Assembly: GCA_014529385.2 (NCBI GenBank)
Contig: CM043958.1
Location: 155,130,293 to 155,194,292, forward strand
Direction of reading: 5' to 3'
DNA: 64,000 nt
DNA from: Adiantum capillus-veneris
Taxonomy: Eukaryota > Streptophyta > Polypodiopsida > Polypodiales > Pteridaceae
Below the pieces are notes generated by a model. The model saw only the letters and a list, made by a program, of their open reading frames with translations, did no database searches and was not told where the DNA came from. The translations under genes and the position numbers were made by a program. Below are positions 1 to 10,221 of the stretch, piece by piece (positions within the stretch are counted from its first letter, which is position 1; each line of letters begins with the position of its first letter).

Positions 1-1
1 G

Positions 2-904
2 GCCCAGACGCCGGTGGAGACACCTGACGTCCGTACCCCCATCGACACGCCGCTAGAGACCCCTGCCGGGACACCTAGGTTCACGCGTCACCGGCCAGAG
101 GGCTTGCCTTACTCCGTCGACATCAGCGGCGGCATCATCATGGATGATGACTGCAAGAAGGTGATCTCGCGCATGCGTGGTCTTTGCTCTCAGCTGTTTA
201 GACACTACATACTAAACAAATGGAGTGAAGTACCAAGTGATTTAAAAAACAGAGTCATCAGCATACTTCCTGATGAGTTTCCCGTTCCAACACGGGATCA
301 GCGCTTCAATGAAGACCTGATGAAGATTCGAATGCGCGAATACTGCAAACACAAGCGTTCCGAAGTGCAAAAAGCAATTAAGAATGGGTGGAACAGGCCA
401 GATTGGCTGGCCAAAGAAGATTGGAAGAATGCGAAGAAAGCAGCGCGTGAGAATCCCGACAAGTGGAAGCAACAAAAGGATGCAGCCAGAGCGCGAGTAG
501 AGGCAGGGAGCTCGCACCACTTGGGGAGCGGTGGATGGGCATCATTTGAGGCCGATTTTGTAAGTGTTTTCACATTGCTCTTTATGCATGTTCGATAGTT
601 TAGGGTTTATGAGTTTTTTAGTTCTAACATAATGAAATCTTTGTATGTTTTGACAGTGGTCGATGACAGGACGTGATCCCACACCGTACGAGCGCGAGTA
701 CGCAGGCAGGAAGGGCTTAAACGCCCTGATGGACATTCTCAGTTCTCGCGGCGGCATGGTTAGTATTAGGGTTTACTCTTTTTTATTTTTTGTATTGTTT
801 TATAAATGTCGTTATATGTTTATACTTACTGAAAGCTGTCTTATTGTCTTTTTTTGCAGAATCCGACAGATACGCCGCTTGGACGTGATGAGACGTCTGA
901 CTAG
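2..904 (+). CDS. TNPA-like plant transposase-family protein, 3' part, three exons
   Basis: The frame is open to the window edge, so the true start lies upstream. Exon 1 runs to 559 and ends at a GTAAGT donor. Exon 2 is 657-758, after a TTTTGACAG acceptor. Exon 3 is 860-904, after TTTTTTTGCAG, and ends in TAG. All junctions are in phase 0, giving about 234 residues in the window. The N-terminal part is rich in TP pairs. The core has the spacing of the Ptta/En/Spm plant transposase domain (Pfam Transposase_24): W-x2-VPSDLK, a basic stretch, PDW, then GSGGWASFE followed by GRDPTPYEREYAGRKG. This family is the DNA-binding accessory protein of CACTA elements rather than the DDE transposase. The family call rests on pattern recognition. 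No stop or frameshift is seen in this portion. Confidence 0.7.
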
Positions 905-1004
905 ACGACGTCATTTTAGCCGTAGCTAGATAGCATTAGTTTAGGGTTTCTCATAGCTTATATATCATGAGACGGATTTTATACGTCTTTTTGAACCATG
1001 CATA

Positions 1005-1128
1005 TTATTACATTTGTCACCGCAGTTCCTTTTGCCAATCAATTCTTTATGCCTATGATGTTGTACAATTGTCATTATTACATTTGCCAATCAATTCATT
1101 TTGCCTATGATGTGTACAATTGTCAATT
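1005..1128. repeat. Imperfect direct repeat in CACTA 3' region
   Basis: Two successive copies share a TTATTACATTTG start, a CCAATCAATTC core and a GCCTATGATGT-GTACAATTGTCA end. The first copy is longer by a short insertion near its start. It lies between the TNPA-like gene and the subterminal array. Confidence 0.7.
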
Positions 1129-1269
1129 TTGCAAACAATGCGTCTTGTGGGTGACTATTTTGGGTCTATTATCTACCTTTGCACTTTTTTAAAAAAGTGA
1201 ATCAAGTACAATATGGTTGATGGGTGGCAAGGCATTCAATGCCCTGCCACCAAAAAAAAATCTCTCGGG

Positions 1270-1445
1270 CGTCGCTACAAGCGTCGCTATTTATGGCTCT
1301 GTAGCGTCGCTATGAGCGTCGCTATAGTCTTCTGTGTAAACGTCGCTATATGCGTCGCTATATAGCGACGCATATAGCGACGCTCTCGTAGCGACGGTTT
1401 TAGCGACGCCGGGGGTTATAAAAACCCAATGTATTTCCGTCGCTA
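1270..1445. repeat. CACTA subterminal motif array (CGTCGCTA)
   Basis: Eleven copies of the 8-mer CGTCGCTA were counted in 176 bp. Seven are forward (starting 1270, 1282, 1305, 1317, 1341, 1353, 1438) and four inverted (1363, 1375, 1389, 1401). In characterised En/Spm elements such subterminal motifs bind the TNPA protein; here that role is inferred from position. Confidence 0.85.
1341..1382. repeat. 42-bp perfect palindrome in subterminal array
   Basis: Two forward motif copies are followed by two inverted copies joined through a TATA centre. Reading the reverse complement gives the same 42 bases. It can form a long hairpin or cruciform. Confidence 0.9.
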
Positions 1446-1468
1446 ACAGCGTCACAAGAGCACACAAC

Positions 1469-1479
1469 CTCTTGTAGTG
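1469..1479 (-). repeat. CACTA terminal inverted repeat, right end
   Basis: CTCTTGTAGTG is the reverse complement of CACTACAAGAG, the canonical start of plant CACTA transposons. The retroelement reading frame begins immediately after it. Confidence 0.85.
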
Positions 1480-4400
1480 CAAGGAGTGTTCAAAGACACT
1501 GAAGGCAATGTTATTGAGCTACCAATGCTGCCGAGAGAACTCAATGAGTTTGTGCGAAGCAAGATGGCCGGATACTTGGAGAAGATTGATCTCCACAACT
1601 ACTTTGAAGCAATACCGGTAGGGATGGACATCAAGAGAGTCTGGGAATTTGTGACAAGTATCAAAGAGGATGGAGTGGCCAAAGTAACATATTTACAAGG
1701 TAGACCAGAAACAAAGATAATAATCACTGAGCGGGTGGTAGCAGATGCACTAGACCTCTCCAACGAGGGGGATAGTGTAACAAAAAGAAGGGATGAGGTT
1801 AAGGTGTACAAAGAGAAGAAGGGGAATTACACCTTTGAAGATATTGCCAACCCAAGAGTGGCAATCATGAGCCAGTTATACAACCAGTACTTCCACATGT
1901 GCACGAAGAGGCCACAAAAGTACAGAATGCTGCCAGGTGCAATTGCCACGACATTCACGTGGGCAATGACGAAAGGCACCCCAAAGATAATCAACTATGC
2001 GACATATATACATGACAACCTAGTAAGATGGGCAACAAGAAGCCAACCTATATAGTGCCAGGAGAACTAATCACCAACGTGATTTATGGGGCACTACACG
2101 CAAAAGGAAGGTGGCCTGACCCCCCGTCTCAGAATGATTGGCTGAGGTTAAAGGAAGACAGGGAAGAGGAGCCGCAAAGAGCACCAAAGGTGGCTACAAG
2201 ACTGAAAAGATGGCTAGAGCCAGTTCAAGAGGAGCAGCCCGAGCAGAAAAAAGGGAAGAAGGAGTTTGCTCAAGTGCCGGCCAAAGAAACAAGGTCACAA
2301 AAAGTGGCAAGACTAGAGAGGCTGATGGAGAGCTTCCGAGCAGAGAGAGCCCTCAAGGGTGATTTAAGTGAACTCTGGAAGCCATCTCTAGAGTCTATGT
2401 CAGGATCGTCCAGAAGAGTGCAAAGGGACCGATTTGAAGACTATATCAAGAATTTTGAGATTCTTGATGCTGCATCAGAGTACATTCCACATTTCCCTTT
2501 CACAGAGGAGGAAGTACAGCAAATAAGGCAGAAACTGCTAGATGAGCAAGAGAGCCAAGAAAGAGAAAGAAAAACTAAAGCAGACAGGGATTTAAAGGGC
2601 AAGCCAACATCTCTACCGGCCAGTCCTAAACCCAGCCCACATCCATCACCACCACCCTCCCCACCTCCTAGCAGCCCTCCACAAGAAGATAAGAAGGCTG
2701 AGGACAAACAAGAAGAAAGGCAAGGAGATGAGCAGGAGCAGAGACAAGAGCCGGAGCCGAAAGAAGAGGCTAAGCCTCAAAGTGAGAAAAAAGAATTAGA
2801 AGATTCTTATTATGTATTTTTGGACCTGCTAGCTGCAGGATATACGAAGGAAGAAGCCGCCACAGTCGCATTCGACTTGGCGAGGACAGGGCCTAAAGAA
2901 CAGATGCAAGGCATCAGGCTAGTAGAGTTAAAGAAAATTGCTACAGATACAGTGGACCTGCACCCGCCCTCCAACGTTTGGGACGTGGTGATGACAAAGC
3001 TAGCCGGGTTGAGAGCTCAATCCATGGCTTCAGAGAAAGAGATGATAGCTCTCAAGGCCACCGAAGTAAAGATTAAAATGGAAGTAGACGCTCTGCAAGG
3101 ACAAAGCCAAAGGCAAAAGGAGAGAGAAGCTGAGCTACATGCCATGGCGCCTAGCAAGGGCACTACAAAACTGCCAGGCAATGGAGGAAGCAAATTAGGC
3201 AGCCACAAAAAGAATGCAAGCAGTTAAAGAAGAGTGTCAGCAGCTCAGCAAGTCATTGCTAGATGCCGAGAAGGAAAGAGATAATCTGACACTACAGCTG
3301 GCAGAAGAATCTAAAGAAGTAGAAGCCATGAGGAACGCCAAGGAAAGAGCAGAGATAGATCAAGAAGCAAGCCAGGATGAGGTCCTAGAGCTCAAAGACC
3401 AACTCAAAGTCAAAGATCAGACCATCCAAAGGATGCGAGCATCACTTGCTAGAGTCAGAGCTACTAGCTCGACTTAAATCACGACTGAGAGTCAACTCTA
3501 TGAAGAGCAAATGCAAGAACTTCAGAAAGAGTTGACTCTAGAGAAAAAGCAGAGATTGATGATGGCAGAAGGATCTATAGTCATGCAAATGAGAATGGAA
3601 GAGGGCCAAAAAGTCCTGCAAGAGGAAGTAGAAAGCATGAAGAGAAAGCTCGAGGAGGCAGAAAGAATAAACGCCGAACTTAATGACCTCCTCGTGAATA
3701 TGGGCGTAGAAGCAGAAACGGAAAAACAGAAACTCCTGAGGCAAATAGAGGAGTTAAAAGGACAGAAAGCAGGAGAGCCAAGGAGCAAAGGGCCAGCCGC
3801 CAATGAGGGCATTTACCTAGAAAATGTGGCACATCCGGTGGACACGCTTATGCAAGAGGAAATCCTAGAAGGATCCTCTCAAGAGCCACATGATCTAACA
3901 CAGGAAGAGGAAGAAAAATTGCGTAAAGCAATAGAGGGGGAGCTCAGAGAAACCACAAAGGAAGCCTTGGAGTGGGAGCAGAGGGTCTTCAAGTCTATGA
4001 ACATTCAGAAGATCGACGCCAGCAACCTTAAGCACGAGTGGCTTCAACCCTCTCTCCCATATCCATTGCTAAAATATGAGGCGGCTACCATAAACAAGCG
4101 GATCAGAGAAGAGTCAGCCATACCCCTTTACAATGCAGATACCTCAAAACCAGAAGGGGTCAAGCTCATTGTGGATTCTCAGCCAAAGTGGAGGAAGGCA
4201 TGGCTTACAAAGTACCCACAATACCTAATCCACTTGGTAGAGGCACCTAAAAATATCAGAGACAACCTCAGCTTTTGTCCTCTACCAAGGATTAGGACGT
4301 GGAAAGCGTAAGAAATTTTGCAAAGGAGCCAACCCACTTGGCTGAACTACCCTAAGCTGGCGGGCTTGAAGGCAGGTGAGAGAATAAGTATCCAATACAT

Positions 4401-4773
4401 GGTGAAAACCCTAACACGCGCCATAAAGTTGTTCACTGGCTCACCTGACCTTACATGCATTATGATGAGGAAAATCTGCAGAACCCTCTTAGCATTGTTC
4501 GAGACTTTCAAGCCAGGACAGGTGACCGACAGCATCTTTTTCTTCCAAGATACATACAGATGCGCTTATGATCTGTCTGGTCAGCCTTCCAAGGAGGTGA
4601 TACATGCGCTGTATCAAAGGATAATGTTTCTACCATCCTATCACCTCCAGGATTTTGAAGAAGCATTCTACACAGGCTTCTTCACCATAAACACTGACAT
4701 TTTTGGCCCGACAATGATGAACCTGCACGCAAGATATGAATCTCTGCTAAAGATGCGAGAAACGATACGATGA
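1480..4773 (+). pseudogene. Element A coiled-coil retroelement ORF (5' end lost to CACTA insertion)
   Basis: This large protein is homologous along its length to the minus-strand ORF at 37292-40675. An N-terminal globular domain (1480 to about 2130) contains matching blocks such as PVGMDIKRVWEF and a QNDWL end. A charged and Pro-rich linker follows (PSPPPSPPP near 2650), then a long Glu/Lys/Gln heptad coiled coil (about 3010-3830). The C-terminal domain carries PKWRKAWL, PTWLNYP, GERIS-x3-YMVKTL, GSPDL and FLPSYHLQDFEEAFYTGFF. It is broken by frame changes near 2030 and 3220 and by TAA codons at 3475 and 4309. No zinc knuckle, protease or RT is visible. It ends 38 bp before a PPT and an LTR-like start, so it is the last ORF of its element. 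Function unknown; a Gag-like or env-position structural protein are both possible. Confidence 0.65.
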
Positions 4774-4790
4774 AGAATCAGATCAACGGC

Positions 4791-4825
4791 CATGTCGGGG
4801 ACGACATGAGCAAGGAGGGGGGGAG
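4791..4825 (+). other. Element A stem-loop plus polypurine tract
   Basis: CATGTCG (4791-4797), loop GGGA and CGACATG (4802-4808) form a perfect 7-bp stem. Four bases later comes AAGGAGGGGGGGAG (4812-4825), followed directly by TGTTAGAAGC. A PPT abutting TG is the expected primer site for plus-strand DNA at the start of a 3' LTR. Confidence 0.75.
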
Positions 4826-5710
4826 TGTTAGAAGCTGGACACACCCCACGGCACTAACTACTCGGAGGATTATTATTTTTTGTAATTATTCATTCATTGA
4901 GGAAAACCTGATTTTTCACCTTGTAAATATTGGGACTTACAGAAGTTTTTAGATTGTATCCTAGTTTTGAAAGTTAGATTGAGTAGATGGTTGATTTTGA
5001 AACTTTAGGGTTTGAGAAATTGTAAGGTATATATACCACTTTTTGACCTTAATGAAGGAGACCTTTTGTCATTTTTAAAAACAAGTTTTGAAGTCTGTGA
5101 GTGAGCGTACTGTGTAGGATGGAGAGAGTGTGAGCTTCATCTTGACGCTACGTGTGCTCCGGTGGTCAGAATCGAGTGCGAAGAAGTGCAGCGTGTTGCC
5201 CCCAACAAGAGCTACGCGCCGATAGCTACATTTCGTGCGTACGGTCCGGTTTTGCAAGCTCCTTCTACGAGCTTCATCGGGCGTGTGGGTGAGCATACGT
5301 TATCCGATTTTGCATTGCAGCATATCCACGTGTTCACATTTAGTAGAACTACACATTAGGCACTTTAGATTTCGGAAACGAAGACCTGCAGATTTCGGCC
5401 AGACATCCTATGTGTTTCTGCACCACGTGTTTTGGGTTGGGATTTTGGTTCATAGACCTTAGGGAGAGCGACCTATTGGTATTAGTAGGGTCTTCTTCGA
5501 GTTCTATGGTGTTTCGAGATTGTTTGATGGGTGTTCGGCTCTAGAAAGCGTTGTAGGAAGTTTCCTCTTATGCACTCTTGAAGGCTGTGACTTAGGCAAT
5601 TGGTAGAGACCTCTGTAGGAATTAGTTAGGAGTCGGTCGAGTGTAGGTTGACACCTTATGCTTGCTTCCACGTGCCTGCGGGTCGAGCTTCGTCCTTAGC
5701 TGACATTACA
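4826..5710 (+). repeat. Element A 3' LTR (start defined, end uncertain)
   Basis: It starts TGTTAGAAGC directly after the PPT. GGTATATATACC at 5026-5037 is a 12-bp palindrome containing a TATA box about 200 bp into the LTR, as expected for a U3 promoter. The end was not located because no partner LTR is in the window; gypsy B gag sequence is recognisable from 5717. The limit of 5710 is a guess. Confidence 0.5.
5026..5037 (+). promoter_or_regulatory. TATA box of element A LTR
   Basis: GGTATATATACC is a perfect palindrome with a TATATATA core, placed where an LTR U3 core promoter belongs. The promoter role is inferred. Confidence 0.5.
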
Positions 5711-5716
5711 TGTTAG

Positions 5717-6115
5717 GTGAGTTCTCGTTGTGCTGACGTCCGTCACGGCGTATCCGTGCAACATTTCTCTACTAACTTTGATAGAAAGAAGCACAAAAGC
5801 CGTACCTTTTTCAAGAGATGCAAATTTGACAATTCTCCTACAACTGCTCAACCTCAACGCAACAACAACAACAATACGCAGCAACGAGGCAACCAAAGTT
5901 CTTTAAACCGATGTCCTACTCCAAACTCTAATGGTAATAAATGTTTTCAATATGGTCACTATGTAGATAAGTGCCCAAATGGTCTTGCTAAGGGCAACGG
6001 TCAATTCAATGGCCACGTCAATGGAGTCAACCAAAATCCAAGCCAAAAACCCTTCAATAACAACCGCCCCAACGGTGCTACTCTTAACCCATCGAAGATG
6101 CTAATCCCGCGATGA
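5717..6115 (+). pseudogene. Gypsy B gag C-terminal fragment with defective zinc knuckle
   Basis: The fragment is Asn/Gln-rich and basic, as in Gag C-termini. Its only knuckle-like motif reads CFQYGHYVDKCP. Compared with the consensus C-x2-C-x4-H-x4-C, three residues including the second Cys are missing. It is the 3' part of gag only. The capsid region was not recognised upstream, where LTR-like sequence of element A is found. Confidence 0.6.
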
Positions 6116-6122
6116 CAATGAA

Positions 6123-6572
6123 GTGGAAGCTAATTACGGTGAGGGATATGGTCCTGATTATGATAACAATGACAACCGATCCTCAGGTACTCTTATATCT
6201 CCTCACACTTTGTTTAAGGGACAAGGCACTGTTAAGGGTGAAAGTGTCACCATTCTGTTAGATGTGGTAGTAGCCATGATTTCATTTCTACACGCTTGGC
6301 ATAGCAACTCTCTCTCTCTGAAACCTCATCACCTCACAAACTCAAAACTATTTTTAATAATCAACGTTTTAACTATAAAACCGAAGTCACTGGTGAAATT
6401 TGCATTGGTGAATTTACACAAGCACACACGTACTATGTCTCTCACTCATAATAATAATTTTTTTTCCATCCAAGCAACACTAGCACATAAAAAATTTCCA
6501 CTCCTCTCTCACACTCAAGCCAAAAGAGCAATTCAAAAACAGGGGAAAACATATCTAGTGTTGGTAAATTAA
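6123..6572 (+). pseudogene. Gypsy B protease-region remnant
   Basis: It lies between the gag knuckle and RT, where the retropepsin belongs. GTLISPHTLFKGQGTVKG followed by VTILLDVVVAMISFL resembles the strand leading to a D-[ST]-G active site, but the catalytic triplet is not intact. The rest is low-similarity sequence. The assignment is mostly positional. Confidence 0.4.
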
Positions 6573-6644
6573 ATTTCTACTGAAATTGAAACTTCACGCA
6601 ATTCTACACACGATGAATTTCTCTCACAATTTAAAGTTTGTTTC

Positions 6645-7370
6645 ATGCATGAGCTGCCACCTAGAATTCCACCTTCACGCTCTAAAGATCACAAAATAGA
6701 TATTATACCGAGTAGTCAACCTCCTTGTAGAGCACCTTATTGTGTAAATCCAATCGCACACAGGGAGATACAAACTCAAATCATTGATTTACTTGATGGA
6801 GGTCTAATCCAACCTAGTAGTTCACCAAACGGAGCTCCAGTACTTCTTATCAACAAGAAGAAAAATGGAACCTTTCGTATGTGTATCGACTACATGGCTT
6901 TAAACAAGATCACCATCAAGAATAGGTTTCCTATTCCTAGAGTGGATGATCTGTTAGATAAATTGAAATGGGAAAACATCTTTAGCAAAATTGATCTTAA
7001 ATCAGGGTATTACCAAGTCAAAATATTTGAACATAATGTCTACAAAATTGCTTTTAGAACACAAACTGGACACTATAAATTTCTTGTCATGCCATTTGGT
7101 TTAACAAATGCACCAGCCACATTCACATGCATGATGAACATAATTTTCATTGACCATCAAGATTTTGTGATTTTATTTTTTGATGACATTCCGGTATTCA
7201 ATAAATCTGAAGAAGAGCATAAAGAGCACTCAACTTGTGTATTTGATCTGCTTGCACAAAATCACTTGTACTTGAATCCTGAAAAGAGATCATTTTTCCA
7301 ATCTAAAATTGAATATTTGGGACACATCATATCGGGTAAGGGAATACATGTAGACCCCAAGAAAATTTAA
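6645..7370 (+). pseudogene. Gypsy B reverse transcriptase
   Basis: This is a continuous 241-codon RT segment. Visible motifs in order are a PxR-like fingers start, VLLINKKKNGTFRMCIDY, LNKITIKNRFPIPRVDDLLD, FSKIDLKSGYYQVKI, FLVMPFGLTNAPATF, the catalytic FFDD (in ILFFDDIPVF) and EYLGHIISGKGIHVDP. FFDD in place of YVDD is common in plant chromoviruses. It reads like a Tekay/Reina-type RT, but I cannot place the lineage. The frame stops right after VDPKKI, and the RNase H continues out of frame. Confidence 0.8.
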
Positions 7371-8035
7371 GCCATTCAGTCATCGCCTAGACCGAAAAAC
7401 TTGCATGAGCTACGTTCTTTCATGTGTCTTTGTAGCTATTACAGGAAATTTGTTCGTAACTTTGCTTACAAGTCACGACTCTCCTATTGAAGAAAACCAC
7501 ACCTTATGAATGGACCGATTTACAAGAAAGCTCCTTTAATGCACTTAAACATATTTTGCTTAATGCACCTGTATTGCAACTGCCTGATCTTGAAAGACCA
7601 TTCTTTGTCGTAGTCACTGATGCTAGTGGAAAAGGTAATGGTGCAGTCCTTATTCAAGATAACCATCCACTTGATTTTGAAAGTCGCAAGTTCAAACTTT
7701 CTAAAACAAAGTTCGGTACTTATGATAAAGAATTGACTTGTGGTACATGCATTGAAAACTGGAACACTATATAATGGGTACTAACTTGATCATTAAAACT
7801 GATCAACAAAGTATCAAATATTTACTTTCTCAACCCTTAATAGATGATAGACATATTAAGTGGGCCGCTTTTATCAACAAAGTATCAAATATTTACTTTC
7901 TCAACCTTGAATAGATGATAGAAATATTAAGTGGGCCGCTTTTATTCAATTTTTTCAACCCAACATTCAAGACGAGCCTGGTAAAGAAAACGTTGTAGCT
8001 GATGCTTTGAGTAGAAGACAATCACTTATAATAAT
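7371..8035 (+). pseudogene. Gypsy B RNase H with 71-bp tandem duplication
   Basis: The connection region (RSFMCLCSYYRKFVRNF) is followed by RNase H: TDASGKGNGAVLIQD and TYDKELTCG carry the expected first Asp and Glu. The tail ends with GKENVVADALSRRQ. A 71-bp tandem duplication (7802-7872 and 7873-7943) shifts the frame between the IKTDQQS block and the tail. The domain is split over at least two frames and is not functional. Confidence 0.7.
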
Positions 8036-8056
8036 CTATCAACCATTAGGGGAACT

Positions 8057-8329
8057 TCATTTGACACTATGACTGACACTTATGCACACGATGATGTAGA
8101 CCAAGAAGAGCAACTCATCCTTGACAAAATAGTTGATCACGAGTCCACCACTACACGCACTGGTATGGTTTATAACTGTTACCTTTTGACTTTCAAGGGC
8201 CACCCCAGAGAGGATGCCAAATGGATGCCTGAAAAGTTATTTTGCAACTTCCCAAACCTTTACAGAGTTTCCGTCACTCATAGTCCAGTTGATTTCTCTA
8301 TTGAGCAACTAAGGACAGTTCCTTATTGA
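8057..8329 (+). pseudogene. Gypsy B chromodomain C-terminus
   Basis: ILDKIVDHESTTTR, YLLTFKGHPREDAKWMPE and FPNLYR give the chromodomain pattern of plant chromovirus integrases: a first strand, then Y-L-[IVL]-[KT]-[FW]-K/G-x-P-x-[ED]-D-[AS]-x-W, then a terminal helix. It follows the RNase H tail within about 30 bp, so the HHCC and DDE integrase core has been deleted while the targeting module remains. In intact elements this domain binds methylated histone H3. Confidence 0.75.
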
Positions 8330-8365
8330 GCAACTGAGGATAGTTGCTATCCCTGGTGGGAGGGA
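8330..8365 (+). other. Gypsy B stem-loop plus polypurine tract
   Basis: GCAACT (8330-8335), loop GAGGAT and AGTTGC (8342-8347) form a perfect 6-bp stem. The PPT GGTGGGAGGGA (8355-8365) abuts TGTTACAAGAC. A similar, less perfect hairpin with AAGGAC in its loop sits just upstream at about 8304-8321. Confidence 0.65.
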
Positions 8366-8892
8366 TGTTACAAGACTGGGCACCCTCCTGTTGTAGTGGT
8401 TAGCTGCAATTGGGATAGCTGGCGTAATGGTTAATTATGTGCTATCTATTTAATTTTCTAACGGAGTTGATGATGATGATTTTGTAGAGTGGAATGCAGG
8501 GAGTTGCTGAAGAGGCGCAGGCAATAACTCTCGGCCATTTTATACTCTTACAATATTTTAGATTTTCATTCCAATAAGCCACTATGGCTCTGTAAATAAT
8601 TGTAGTGGGAACTCCCCTTATGGGTCATGCAAGAACTAATGAGCTTCACTCATACAAAAGTGAAGTGGTTGTAAAAGAGGGGTTTCAAATTTTGGAACCT
8701 TAAATAATATATTAAATACCAACTCCACAAGAGAGGTGCCATGGAGTTTGGGGCTAGATTTAAGCCTTTCTCTTGCAGAATCTCTTCTCTACACTCTTAT
8801 GCTATGCTCTATTTGTTGTGTACTCTCTAATCAAGTCTCTATCCCTTACAATTCTCTTACACTCTTACAATCTTGTCTATGTCAATCCCATG

Positions 8893-8954
<62 letters not shown>

Positions 8955-9190
8955 TAGTCTAGGTGTGTGTGCGCGCGCGCTTGGAAATTCAGAACAGAGT
9001 GGAGAGGTTGATGGTGATGTTTGTGAGCATGTGTTGAATAGTTTAAGCAACCGGTCTCCCCCTCTTCTCACAACAAAAGCAAGAGTTTTACTTATGCAAT
9101 TAAGGTTGTGCTGCTCTATATGCACTTCTTTATCTTGGTATACACACACATCTTGTTTATTTTCCATTGAAAATTTAAGAGAGGGATTTT
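8366..9190 (+). repeat. Gypsy B 3' LTR (start defined, end uncertain)
   Basis: It starts TGTTACAAGAC right after the PPT. No partner LTR is present, so the end is approximate. The stretch contains a long (TG)n tract, and no gene was seen in it. Confidence 0.45.
8896..8953. repeat. (TG)29 microsatellite
   Basis: About 58 bp of pure TG is followed after an interruption by GTGTGTGTGCGCGCGCGC at 8963-8980, a potential Z-DNA-forming stretch. Confidence 0.95.
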
Positions 9191-9504
9191 AAAACGAAAT
9201 AATCAAATATTTGTATAGGATGATAGTGTAATTCATAACCTAAACTTTGTGAATGCATCAAGCTTGGTAAAGATATGCCATGATCTTCCATGAATATGGG
9301 GAAATGAGATTAGTATATGAGTAATAGTATACATTTATCATAAGTCTATGACAAGATTAAGCACAGTATATGTTATGAGTAATGTGTGACATGACCATAT
9401 CTTATTGGTATTAAAATATTTGCATTCACTCACCTTACTTCCATTGGTTTCTTTACACAATTAGCTTACAATTTTTCAAGTCAACTAAGTAATTAGTAGT
9501 GAGA

Positions 9505-10216
9505 ATGGCACCCAAGAGAGCTCATTTTGGTGGTTCGCACGATCACGAGGTTAGAACCAGTGATGGAAAAGGCAAAGGAAAGGCCTCTATGAATGAAGAA
9601 TTGCCAATCATCTCATGAAGCAATGACATCACTCATGAGAACGTAGAAAAACTTTTTGGCTATTTAATGTTCATTGCATCATGAGTACTTACGAAGGAAA
9701 ATTTGCCCTAGTAATTAGGAAGGAAAATTTGTCCTAAAAATATTGGGTCAATCCCAATTAGAGACTACGTCATTTGAACTTGTTATTTTCTCAAGTTTGA
9801 ATTATTTGGAAGAAATTGTTTGATGATATATTGTCTGAAGTAGGAAAGAATGTTTGCTTAGGAAAGACTCTCTCAACTTTACTTCATTTTATTTCAATAT
9901 TGATTTAGTCTGAAATCCCCCTTGGTCATAGGGAGATAGATCGCGAGTTAGAATATCGATAGGTGTATTATTGCATAAGGGCAAAGCCTTTATCTGCATA
10001 AATTCAGAAGACCAACCAAGGAAGACGAAACTATATGGCAAAGAGAGCTAGACCGAATGGTTGAAACAATAGGCCGACCAACTTCACTTACCAAAATTGA
10101 CCTATAGTAGTTGCAACTACAACCATGGAATTTCCAAATGTGCAATGTTTTGAATGCCACAAGTATGGACATAATAGGAATCATTCTCCACAGAAAGTTC
10201 ATGCTTCTGGTGCTAA
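9505..10216 (+). pseudogene. Gypsy 1 gag, interrupted by gypsy 2 insertion
   Basis: A start ATG at 9505 opens a short basic, Gly-rich frame (MAPKRAHFGGSHDHE) that stops after 37 codons. The middle is degenerate. From about 10128 a gag knuckle is readable as CFECHKYGHNRNHS, in which the last Cys of C-x2-C-x4-H-x4-C is replaced by Ser. The frame reaches GCTAATAGAG at 10221, where gypsy 2 is inserted, and continues without loss of frame at 24423. The gag was therefore split by that insertion. No LTR for gypsy 1 was recognised. Confidence 0.65.
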
Positions 10217-10221
10217 TAGAG
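10217..10221. other. Target-site duplication of gypsy 2, left copy (TAGAG)
   Basis: TAGAG precedes the left LTR and is repeated at 24418-24422 directly after the right LTR. This 5-bp duplication is typical of gypsy integrase. Confidence 0.9.

Larger units (their letters stand above)
1..1479 (+). mobile_element. CACTA (En/Spm-like) DNA transposon, right portion
   Basis: The element enters from the left edge and ends at 1479 with CTCTTGTAGTG, the reverse complement of a CACTACAAGAG terminus. Inside the end lies a dense array of a short motif in both orientations, as in the subterminal regions of En/Spm elements. A spliced TNPA-like gene fills the left part. The left terminus and any TNPD transposase are outside the window, so the 3-bp target duplication cannot be confirmed; the bases right after the end are CAA. 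The insertion interrupts the coding frame of element A, which resumes at 1480. Confidence 0.85.
5717..8365 (+). mobile_element. Gypsy B: decayed Ty3/gypsy chromovirus internal region
   Basis: Gag zinc-knuckle region, protease region, RT, RNase H and chromodomain follow in chromovirus order on the plus strand and end at a PPT. The integrase is missing between RNase H and the chromodomain. The gag, protease, RT, RNase H and chromodomain pieces lie in several frames. The 5' end and 5' LTR were not found, so target duplications cannot be tested. Confidence 0.8.

Noticed and set aside
595-960. TTTAGGGTTT strings as telomere repeats
   Set aside because: Only isolated single copies, not a tandem array.
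2441-2707. Gly-rich minus-strand ORF
   Set aside because: Antisense of the Pro-rich linker of element A.
5717-8365. Endogenous pararetrovirus
   Set aside because: No movement protein; a chromodomain, PPT and LTR start fit a gypsy retrotransposon.
8736-9192. Cys/Val-repeat ORFs on both strands
   Set aside because: Translations of the (TG)n microsatellite.
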